Source: CBFCZU01 sp965602635
Lineage (GTDB): Bacteria > Planctomycetota > Phycisphaerae > SM23-33
Assembly: GCA_965602635.1 (NCBI GenBank)
Contig: CBFCZU010000164.1
Coordinates: forward strand, 1-9,672
DNA length: 9,672 bases
Reading direction: 5' to 3'
The notes beneath the pieces were generated by a model that did no database searches, was not told the origin of the DNA, and was given only the letters and a program-made list of their open reading frames with translations. This document shows, piece by piece, positions 1 through 6,182 of this stretch (positions within the stretch are counted from its first letter, which is position 1; every line of letters starts with the position of its first letter). The position numbers and the translations under genes were made by a program.

Positions 1-100
1 TCCGTTTCGTTCCGGAACTTTCCGTCCCGATCCATCGGGATTCCGTTTCGTTCCGTTTGGTTCCGAAACTTTCCGTTTCGTTCCCCGTTGTTCCGCACGG
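1..100. repeat. Degenerate 10-bp tandem repeat array (TTCCGTTTCG-like), truncated by window edge
   Basis: TTCCG or a one-base variant recurs at about 10-base intervals: 10, 20, (30), 41, 51, 61, 71, 81 and 91, with a one-base phase slip around 40. Many units read TTCCGTTTCG, which is itself two related pentamers. A larger imperfect direct repeat is superimposed: positions 2-25 match 53-76 at 22 of 24 bases, a 51-bp offset. The pattern fades after about 105. The repeat length is not a multiple of three, so it is unlikely to encode a repeat protein. The function is unknown; phased protein-binding sites upstream of the aldolase gene are one possibility, and a neutral simple repeat is another. 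The left boundary is not visible. Confidence 0.75.
25..40. promoter_or_regulatory. Perfect 16-bp palindrome, operator-like
   Basis: TCCCGAT (25-31), CC, then ATCGGGA (34-40) form perfect 7-base arms around a 2-base centre. The two-base centre is too tight for a good RNA hairpin, so a DNA site for a dimeric regulator is the more natural reading. It lies inside the 10-bp array, where the repeat phase slips by one base. No regulator is encoded in the window, so the role is inferred. Confidence 0.4.
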
Positions 101-127
101 TTGCGGGTGCGTTGAAATCGCGGCAGC

Positions 128-133
128 AGGAGG
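128..133 (+). promoter_or_regulatory. Shine-Dalgarno-like AGGAGG before an alternative GTG start at 143
   Basis: AGGAGG lies 9 bases before a GTG at 143 that is in frame with the aldolase gene. It would add 35 residues before the ATG at 248. The extension does not resemble the family's N-terminus, and a second good ribosome site (GGGAG, 235-239) lies 8 bases before the ATG. The site is therefore either a real alternative start, part of an upstream leader peptide signal, or chance. Confidence 0.3.
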
Positions 134-164
134 ATTTCGGGCGTGAACGGGCCGATAATTGTAG

Positions 165-170
165 TAGAAT
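165..170 (+). promoter_or_regulatory. Weak -10 promoter candidate for the aldolase gene
   Basis: TAGAAT matches the sigma-70 -10 consensus at five of six positions and sits in a short AT-rich island (about 154-170). No convincing -35 box is present at the expected distance. If used, it would give a leader of about 70 nt before the ATG at 248 and would exclude the GTG start at 143. Confidence 0.3.
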
Positions 171-247
171 GGACGGGCTCTGACCCGCCTGCCGGCCTGG
201 GCTGCAATGGCTGGAGGCGGGCAGGTACAGAAAAGGGAGCGTTAGAG

Positions 248-1201
248 ATGTATCGTCCGGAGATAAAGGTTGTCGACTGCACCATCCGCGACGGCGGGCT
301 GGCCAACGACTCGCACTTCGAGCTGGAGACGGTCCGCGCGGTGTACAAGGCCATTTGCGACGCCGGGGTGGACTACGTCGAGCTGGGCTACCGCAACAGC
401 AAGGAGATGTTCGACCCGGCCGAGTTCGGCCCGTGGCGGTTCTGCGACGAGAAGGACCTCCGCCGCGCGACCGACGGCATCGACCCCGGCGGGACGAAGG
501 TCGCCATCATGCAGGACGCCCACAAGGCCGTGCCCGAGGACATCCTGCCGGCTGAGGAGTCGGTCGTGGACCTCATCCGCGTGGCCATGTACGTCAAGGA
601 CGTGGACAAGGCGATCCGCCTGGCGAACAACGCCACGGACAAGGGCTACGAGTGCACGATGAATATCATGGCGATATCGCGCGAGGGCCCGCCTTTCCTG
701 GACGAGGCGCTCCAGCAGATTCAGGAGGAGACCTCGGCCGCGGCGGTGTACGTCGTGGACAGCTACGGGGCGCTGTACAGCGAGGAAGTGGACGCGTTCA
801 TCGAGACCTACGGCAAGTACCTCAAGGGCAAGGAGATCGGCGGGCACTTCCACAACAACCAGCAGCTCGCCTTCGCCAACACGATCGAGGCGATCATCAA
901 GGGCGCCAACTACCTGGACGGGACGCTGTATGGCCTGGGGCGGGCGGCGGGCAACTGCCCGCTGGAGCTGCTGATGGGTTTCCTGAAGAACCCCAAGTTC
1001 AGGATCGAGCCGGTCCTGGAGGTCATCTCCAAGACGATCCGCCCGCTGGGCAAGGAGATCGACTGGGGCTATCACATCCCGTACGCGATCACGGGCGTCC
1101 TCAACGAGCACCCGCGGTCGGGGATGGCGCGGATGAAGTCAGCCGACAGGGACGACTACGCGGGCTTCTACCGGGAGATGACCGGCGACGAGGACGCCTG
1201 A
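248..1201 (+). CDS. DRE-TIM metallolyase / aldolase (4-hydroxy-2-oxovalerate aldolase-like)
   Basis: A 317-residue cytoplasmic (beta/alpha)8 aldolase of the HMGL/DmpG-like superfamily. Residues 10-16 read DCTIRDG, the signature strand with the Arg-Asp pair that binds the 2-oxo acid and the divalent metal. Residues 200-203 read HFHN, the metal-binding His-x-His. The segment at 230-239 (LGRAAGNCPL) matches the conserved glycine loop near the barrel end. The C-terminus (YHIPYAITG, then NEHPRSG) resembles proteins usually annotated 'aldolase catalytic domain-containing'. DmpG enzymes are slightly longer, with a C-terminal partner-docking region. No acetaldehyde dehydrogenase partner is nearby, so the true substrate is unknown and meta-cleavage is not implied. 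The ATG at 248 was chosen because family members begin a few residues before the signature strand and GGGAG lies 8 bases upstream; an in-frame GTG at 143 is the alternative. There is no signal peptide, unlike most genes downstream. Confidence 0.85.
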   Translation: MYRPEIKVVDCTIRDGGLANDSHFELETVRAVYKAICDAGVDYVELGYRNSKEMFDPAEFGPWRFCDEKDLRRATDGIDPGGTKVAIMQDAHKAVPEDILPAEESVVDLIRVAMYVKDVDKAIRLANNATDKGYECTMNIMAISREGPPFLDEALQQIQEETSAAAVYVVDSYGALYSEEVDAFIETYGKYLKGKEIGGHFHNNQQLAFANTIEAIIKGANYLDGTLYGLGRAAGNCPLELLMGFLKNPKFRIEPVLEVISKTIRPLGKEIDWGYHIPYAITGVLNEHPRSGMARMKSADRDDYAGFYREMTGDEDA

Positions 1202-1280
1202 TCCGCGCGGGCCAAAGCGGGGGAGCGGAAGCGAGAAACCTTCGCGCGGGCGCGGCCTTTCCCGGGTCGCATTTTAGCAT

Positions 1281-1303
1281 CTAGATACGAGCAAGCTATC
1301 TAG
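1281..1303. promoter_or_regulatory. AT-rich inverted repeat CTAGATA-N9-TATCTAG
   Basis: Perfect 7-base arms (1281-1287 and 1297-1303) flank a 9-base spacer. The arms are strikingly AT-rich within a GC-rich stretch and each carries CTAG. The site lies about 70 bases upstream of the -35 box of the next gene. It could be an operator or activator site for the operon, or a hairpin at the end of the aldolase transcript. No T tract follows, which argues against a classic terminator. Confidence 0.45.
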
Positions 1304-1374
1304 CGCCGGCTGCCGCTCGGCCTCCCCGCCGGGCGGGCTTGGTTCATGCCGACCCGCCGCCGGCAGGGCCGAGG

Positions 1375-1403
1375 TTGACATTCCCCTCGCGCCGCCCTAC
1401 ACA
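1375..1403 (+). promoter_or_regulatory. Sigma-70-type promoter for the 1441 operon
   Basis: A perfect TTGACA at 1375-1380 is followed, after the ideal 17-base spacer, by TACACA at 1398-1403, which matches the -10 consensus at only three of six positions. A transcript starting near 1410 would have a leader of about 30 nt before the ATG at 1441, with AAGGGAG at 1426-1432. This supports the ATG at 1441 as the start. Confidence 0.55.
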
Positions 1404-1440
1404 GGGGCCGATCGCCGTCACCTGCAAGGGAGCGAGGACA

Positions 1441-4400
1441 ATGACGAGGTCACCAATTGCACCGGCCGCCGGGTTGCTGGTCTGCCTGTTGGCCCTCACC
1501 GCCCCGGCGGGAGGCGAGGTGGAGGTGGGCAGGCACGTGGTTGTGATACAGGGCTTCGAGGCGCTCGACGTTCTGACTGACAAGCCCAACATCAGCTATC
1601 TCTCGGGCGTCCCCGAGGCCGCCGAGGTGGAGGTCTGGGATACGCCGGACTACAAGCGGCGGCGGATCCCGGTCGCCGAGTCGGGCGTGAGCTTCCGGGC
1701 TTCGTCGCGGCACAAGACCCAGGGCAAGGCGTCGCTGGCGGCGACGTTCACCCGCGGCGACCGCGTGGTGCGGGTCAGCCTGCGGAACAACATCAACCAG
1801 TCGGACCGGGCCCCCCGCCCGGCGTGCAACAGCATCGGCTGCTTCGACTGCCTCCGCGGCGACGTCTTCAACCCCGCCGACGCGCCGGTCAAAGTCGAGA
1901 TGCGCGTGCTCGGCGGCTTCGCCGTCACCGACAAGGCCGGGACGTTCGCGCTGGTGAAGGGCCTGACGCTCAAACCCGGCTGGAACACCTTCACGCTGAC
2001 CAGCCACGAGTCCTCGGCCACTTTCGTCGATCCGCACGACGCCACCTGCGTGGAGTTCCGCGTCCCCGCCGCCAAGGCCGAGACCACACTGCACTTCGAC
2101 AACTTCCGCATGGAGCGGGAGACGATCGGCACGAACCTCAGCAGGCACGCCCGCTGCTTCGACTTCGGCGTGAGCCACTTCAACTGGCCGGGGTTCACCT
2201 ACGGGTCGGTCAAGTATGACGAGAAGCGCGGCTACGGGTTCACCAGCGGCACGCGCCTCACCCACGGCGGTGACCTGCACGTGATCAACGACCAGCTCAC
2301 GCGCGACGGCTTCAAGGCACCGGCCTCGTTCCGGGTGAAGCTTCCCAACGGGCGGTACCGGGTCGTCACCCAGACCGGCAACTACTGGGCCCAGCGCGAC
2401 GGCGGGCGGAACATCGAGATCAAGGCCGAGGGCAAGCGGGTTCACTACCGCCCCGCCATGACCGGACAGGAGTTCATCAAGTTCAAGCTCGCCCACGAGA
2501 ACGCCGACCACTGGCGGCGCGGCGTCGACCTGTGGGGCACCTACGACGAGGGGACCTACTTCCGCACCGTCAGCTTCGAGGCCGAGGTCGCCGACGGGGC
2601 GCTGGACCTGGACTTCCTGCTGCCGCCGGTGGAAGGCGGGCGGGGGCACGGGTCGTCGGTGTGGACGTACCTGATCGTGTACCCGGCCGACAAGGACAAG
2701 CTCATCGCCCCCGAGCTGAAGTGGCTCAACGAGAAGATCCGCACCATCTACAACAAGGTGTCGCACGTGCCGATCAGCCGGCAGTTCGCCCTGTACGGCC
2801 GCGAGGAGGTGATCTGCCCGGAGGAGTTCCTCTGGCCGGACATAGCCGAGGCGCGTCGCGCGGCGCTCAAGCCGACCGCGGCCGAGAAGGCCCGGGGATA
2901 CGTCCACTTCCTGCGGCACCAGCACGACCTGATGATCCCCGACAGCGTCCCGCTGCCCGGCGAGGTCGGCGATCGGCTGGCCGTCTTCGGCACGCCCGGC
3001 GAGACGGTCTCGTGGGCGGTCGGGCTATACCCGCTCCGCGACCTCGAGAAGGTCACCGTGCGGCTCGGCGGTTTCGAGGACGCCGCCGGCAAGCCGGTCG
3101 TGCCCGCCAAGTCGGCCGACGTCCGCCTGGTGTCCTACCGTCCGATCACGCCGGTGACGTCCAACCACGCCGAGTGCTTTCATTACATCGGGCCCGGGGT
3201 GCTGATCCCGCCGGCGCCGACGGACGTGCCGAAGGCCTTCCCGCGTCGGTGGTGGATGAGCCTGCCGGTCCCCAAGGACTTACCGGCCGGTGTGTACCGG
3301 GCGACGGTGCGCTTCGAGGTCAAGGGCAAGCCCGCCTCGGCCGTCGAGGTCGCCCTGCGCGTGCTGCCGTTCGAGCTGGCCGAGCCGGAGGGCGTGACGT
3401 TCGCCATCGACTATCGCCGGACGATGAGCTTCCGCCCGTCCGACGGCCCGCGCGAGCTGGCCTTCTTCCGGGGCCTGGGCATGAACACGGTCTGGTACCG
3501 CGGCCGGCGGGACGACCTGGCGGCGATGCGCCGCGTCGCCGCCAAGGCCGGCATGAAGGTCGAGCTGGGCTTGCCCGACAAGCACGCCAACTGGCGCTGG
3601 CCCCGCGACTACCGCCACGGGCTCGTCCGCCGCTACCTGGCCAGGGGCCAAAGCGTCTCGTTCCAGCCGCGGCACACCGGCCACCGCGAGGGGCGGAAGA
3701 TCCGCTTCACTCACGGCTTCTGGCTGTGGCGCAGCGGCATCCGACACCGCGTCGTCCAGACCCAGCCCAACGCCGCCGAGCGCGTTTACTACGCCCACTA
3801 CGGGCACGCGAAGTTCGGGCCATGCTCGTACCTGTTCCCGTCGCTGCGCGGGCCGGGGGAGTTCAACCCCGCCCCGACGCTGTACGAGGTACGCGACGGC
3901 ATTACCGACTGGCGGTACATCCAGCGGCTCGAGCAGATTCTGACTCGCGCCGGGCAGCTGCGGAACGATCAGCTCAAGCAGGCGGCCGCCTGCCTGGCGG
4001 AGCTGAAAGAGTCGGTCGATCCCAGCCTGGACCGCTACTACTTCGAGCGCAAGCGGCACTTCAACCACGTCGGGCGCTTCGGGTTGCACGACACGGTCTG
4101 GACCGGCCGGCGGTACCAGACTGCCCGGTGGCAACTGGCGTGGCACATCGCCGCCGCCAAGGGCAAGCCCGTCGAGCCGGCCGCGGCGCCAGCCCGGGCC
4201 ACCGCGCCGGTCAGGCCGATCCTGCATGCCGAGTACTTCGGCCCGTGGTGGGTCTTCCCCGAGCAGTTCAAGTACGCCGGGCAGGAGAAGGAGGGCACGC
4301 CGACGCTTCAGCCGGAAGTGCCCGCCACGCCGGTGGGGGCCAACTGGGCCACGGTGCTGGTCAAGCTGAATCATCCGTCGAAGGCCGGGTGGGTCGCGGT

Positions 4401-4596
4401 GCTGACCGACTCGGCCGCGAAAGAGTTGTGCCGTCAGGACGTCGGGCGGCTGAGGCGATGGAAGAGCCGCTGGGTGCTCCGCACCGACCACCTGCCGGCC
4501 GGGAGCTACACGCTCCGGATCGTCCCGGCCGACGCGGACGTCAAGCTGACCCGTGAGATCAAGACCACCATCAAGGTGGTGCCCGGCATCATCTGA
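1441..4596 (+). CDS. Secreted multidomain protein, DUF4091/GH123-like glycosidase relative with a shortened barrel
   Basis: A 1051-residue exported protein. Residues 1-23 form a signal peptide with a leucine-rich core and an A-P-A cleavage site. Modules as read from sequence: a beta-sandwich resembling carbohydrate-binding folds (about 27-225, containing FDCLRGDVFNPAD); a malectin/galactose-binding-like module (about 240-418, from FDFG through LPNGRYRV to YLIVYPAD); an Ig-like N-terminal domain of the GH123/DUF4091 type (about 511-646, GTPGETVSWAVGLYPLRDLE and DLPAGVYRATV); a barrel remnant (about 652-766); a DUF4091-like end (THGFWLWRSG near 757, then PTLYEVRDGITDWRYIQRLE); and a C-terminal beta domain (about 925-1051). 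Only about 70 residues separate the early barrel strand (GLGMNTVWYRG) from the THGFWLW motif, where relatives have a much longer stretch including acidic catalytic residues. It may therefore be a non-catalytic glycan-binding protein. The start rests on the signal peptide, AAGGGAG and the promoter position. First gene of a probable operon; the next starts 38 nt later. Confidence 0.7.
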   Translation: MTRSPIAPAAGLLVCLLALTAPAGGEVEVGRHVVVIQGFEALDVLTDKPNISYLSGVPEAAEVEVWDTPDYKRRRIPVAESGVSFRASSRHKTQGKASLAATFTRGDRVVRVSLRNNINQSDRAPRPACNSIGCFDCLRGDVFNPADAPVKVEMRVLGGFAVTDKAGTFALVKGLTLKPGWNTFTLTSHESSATFVDPHDATCVEFRVPAAKAETTLHFDNFRMERETIGTNLSRHARCFDFGVSHFNWPGFTYGSVKYDEKRGYGFTSGTRLTHGGDLHVINDQLTRDGFKAPASFRVKLPNGRYRVVTQTGNYWAQRDGGRNIEIKAEGKRVHYRPAMTGQEFIKFKLAHENADHWRRGVDLWGTYDEGTYFRTVSFEAEVADGALDLDFLLPPVEGGRGHGSSVWTYLIVYPADKDKLIAPELKWLNEKIRTIYNKVSHVPISRQFALYGREEVICPEEFLWPDIAEARRAALKPTAAEKARGYVHFLRHQHDLMIPDSVPLPGEVGDRLAVFGTPGETVSWAVGLYPLRDLEKVTVRLGGFEDAAGKPVVPAKSADVRLVSYRPITPVTSNHAECFHYIGPGVLIPPAPTDVPKAFPRRWWMSLPVPKDLPAGVYRATVRFEVKGKPASAVEVALRVLPFELAEPEGVTFAIDYRRTMSFRPSDGPRELAFFRGLGMNTVWYRGRRDDLAAMRRVAAKAGMKVELGLPDKHANWRWPRDYRHGLVRRYLARGQSVSFQPRHTGHREGRKIRFTHGFWLWRSGIRHRVVQTQPNAAERVYYAHYGHAKFGPCSYLFPSLRGPGEFNPAPTLYEVRDGITDWRYIQRLEQILTRAGQLRNDQLKQAAACLAELKESVDPSLDRYYFERKRHFNHVGRFGLHDTVWTGRRYQTARWQLAWHIAAAKGKPVEPAAAPARATAPVRPILHAEYFGPWWVFPEQFKYAGQEKEGTPTLQPEVPATPVGANWATVLVKLNHPSKAGWVAVLTDSAAKELCRQDVGRLRRWKSRWVLRTDHLPAGSYTLRIVPADADVKLTREIKTTIKVVPGII

Positions 4597-4634
4597 CGGC
4601 CGGGCGACAGGAGCTCTGAATCGAGGGCGAACCG

Positions 4635-6170
4635 ATGAACGTGAAGTTGCCAATTGTTGTCGGGTGCATTGCCGTCTCCGCCGCGGGCGCGCTGGCCGAG
4701 AAGGTCGGCGGGATAGTCATCGACACGGACCGCAGCGTGAACTGCGCCACGGCCAGGACGATCGTCGCGGACGTGACGGCCGGCTGCAAGAACGACCGCG
4801 AAAAGGCCGTCGCCATCTACAATTTCGTCGTGCGGACCGTCTGGATGCCGCACGTCTTCGGCCATCCGCAGGAGATGTTCGGCAAGCGGCTAAGGGCGAT
4901 CCGAGAGCCGCTCAAGATCATAAACGTCTATGGCTCCATCGGCTGCGGCAGCCAGGCGGAAATCTTCCTCACCCTGCTCAACGAGGCGGGCATCCAGGGC
5001 CGGCTGCTCTCGCCCGGGTTCGCCCACATGTCAAACGAGGTGAAGTGGGACGGCAAGTGGCACTGGATGGACGTCTGGCTACCGTGCTACCTCACCGACG
5101 AGAAGGGGCGGATCTACTCCTACGACGAGCTGATGGCCGACCGGAGCCTCATCACCAAGGCCGTCAAGGCCCGACGCGTCTCAGAGAACTTCATGTTCAA
5201 CCCCGGGCCGGACATCAAGGGGCTTGCCAATGCCAAGAAGCACCGCCCGCACAGGGCCGGCTCGGGCGTGCTCAAGTGCAATTACGTGGAGGACCTGTCG
5301 CTGCGCCCGGGCGAGTCGGTCACCTGGCTGTGGGACAACGTGGGCAAGTGGTACTGGCCGGGCGAGAAGTACGCCTTCCCGGCGTTCAAGTTCTCGACGG
5401 CCGCTAACTGCAAGGAGGCCTTCCCATACTGGGAGCCGTACAAGAAGGTCCTTCCCGGCGGCCCGCACCCCTGGTCGAACGTGCACTACCGCTACTATAG
5501 CAACGCCGTGTTCGTCGCAGCGCCGCCGCTGACGAGGGCGGGGCTAACGGCCTTGGGCGCGAAGCTCAGGAACGTCGGCTTCGGCGCCGGCGGCCTGGAG
5601 CCACGCAACTCCGCAGCCGCCGCGGTCGAGATGTCATTCCGCCTGCCATACGTCATCGCCGACACCGAGGTCGCCGGCGACGTCGAGCTGGGCGAGGGGG
5701 CCGGTGTGACCTTCGAGTACTCCATCGACGGCGGCAAGACATGGAAGGTCGCCAAGCGCGTGGAGACCACGGGCCCATTCAAGGTGGGCCTGGGCAAGCC
5801 CAACTCGCGCGCCTACCCGGCCGGCACGACGAGCGGGCAGTACGGCTTCGAGCTGCGCGTGACCGTCCGGCCGGGCAAGACCGGCCGAACCGTGCTCAAG
5901 GACCTGAAGATAATCAACGTCACGATGCTCAACTCCTACTCCCGCCCCTGGCTGGAGGTCGGCGACAACAAGGTCACCGTCACCTCCAGCAGCGCCAAGG
6001 CCCTGGCCGGCCGTCCGCTGAAGATCACCTGGAAGTGGCTGGAGGACTGGACCAAGCCAAAGTCCTTCACGCACACGGCCGGCAAGAGCGGCGCCACGTG
6101 CCTTATCAAGGTCGGCGGGACGAAGCGCCCGAAGATGCAGTCAATCAGCATCGCCTGCCCGGCGAAATAG
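4635..6170 (+). CDS. Secreted transglutaminase-like protein, copy 1
   Basis: A 511-residue exported protein. Residues 1-21 are a signal peptide (hydrophobic core, ALA cleavage site before Glu22). About 30-175 is a transglutaminase-like papain-fold core: an EKAVAIYNFV helix; Cys104 in GCGSQ as nucleophile; His131 in AHMSNEV; and Asp146 in WHWMD, giving the expected Cys-His-Asp order. Bacterial members of this fold act as proteases, amidases or crosslinking enzymes; the substrate here is unknown. A beta segment with RPGESVTWLWDNVGKWYW (224-241) follows, then a carbohydrate-oriented beta region with an Asp-box (YSIDGGKTW, 362-370) and a conserved C-terminal domain (about 436-511, PWLEVGDNKVTV to IACPAK). 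GAGGG at 4623-4627 lies 7 bases before the ATG. The gene follows the 1441 gene after 38 nt and is followed by a paralog in the same reading frame after one TAG stop. Confidence 0.8.
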   Translation: MNVKLPIVVGCIAVSAAGALAEKVGGIVIDTDRSVNCATARTIVADVTAGCKNDREKAVAIYNFVVRTVWMPHVFGHPQEMFGKRLRAIREPLKIINVYGSIGCGSQAEIFLTLLNEAGIQGRLLSPGFAHMSNEVKWDGKWHWMDVWLPCYLTDEKGRIYSYDELMADRSLITKAVKARRVSENFMFNPGPDIKGLANAKKHRPHRAGSGVLKCNYVEDLSLRPGESVTWLWDNVGKWYWPGEKYAFPAFKFSTAANCKEAFPYWEPYKKVLPGGPHPWSNVHYRYYSNAVFVAAPPLTRAGLTALGAKLRNVGFGAGGLEPRNSAAAAVEMSFRLPYVIADTEVAGDVELGEGAGVTFEYSIDGGKTWKVAKRVETTGPFKVGLGKPNSRAYPAGTTSGQYGFELRVTVRPGKTGRTVLKDLKIINVTMLNSYSRPWLEVGDNKVTVTSSSAKALAGRPLKITWKWLEDWTKPKSFTHTAGKSGATCLIKVGGTKRPKMQSISIACPAK

Positions 6171-6175
6171 GGAGG
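6171..6175 (+). promoter_or_regulatory. Strong ribosome binding site between the tandem paralogs
   Basis: GGAGG begins immediately after the TAG stop of copy 1 and lies 7 bases before the ATG of copy 2. This favours reinitiation or coupled translation of copy 2. It matters because the two genes share a frame, so stop readthrough would produce a fusion; the presence of this site argues that separate initiation is the normal route. Confidence 0.7.
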
Positions 6176-6182
6176 TGCGGCC

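Larger units (their letters stand above)
1202..1440. other. Intergenic region with dyad and promoter
   Basis: This 239-nt gap holds no convincing gene. It contains a short GC-rich hairpin candidate (GCGAG/TTCGC, 1231-1245) without a following T run, so no clear terminator for the aldolase gene is seen. It also holds an AT-rich dyad (1281-1303), a GC palindrome (1325-1337) and the promoter at 1375-1403. A TTG at 1339 lies in frame with the next gene but is not a likely start. Confidence 0.6.

Noticed and set aside
1..105. CRISPR-like array
   Set aside because: Units are only 10 bp with no spacers between them; CRISPR repeats are longer and separated by unique spacers.
1..183. Frame 1 open from the window edge to a TGA at 181, possible tail of an upstream gene
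   Set aside because: It is Ser/Phe/Arg/Pro-rich because it translates the 10-bp repeat, and a 10-base period is incompatible with a repeat protein. There is no sign of coding codon bias.
1231..1280. Terminator after the aldolase gene
   Set aside because: The GCGAG/TTCGC hairpin is short and is not followed by Ts; the later ATTTTAG is too far away to serve as its tract.
1339..1440. Upstream TTG start adding 34 residues to the secreted multidomain protein
   Set aside because: It would bury the signal peptide and begin upstream of the TTGACA promoter; the ATG at 1441 has AAGGGAG and a proper leader.
1450..2925. Minus-strand 491-codon open frame
   Set aside because: Same shadow pattern; repetitive Val/Glu/Ala/Gly composition and complete overlap with a well-supported gene.
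3280..4653. Long minus-strand open frame opposite the DUF4091-like gene
   Set aside because: Arg/Pro/Leu-rich shadow composition without motifs; the + strand frame has a signal peptide and recognisable domains.
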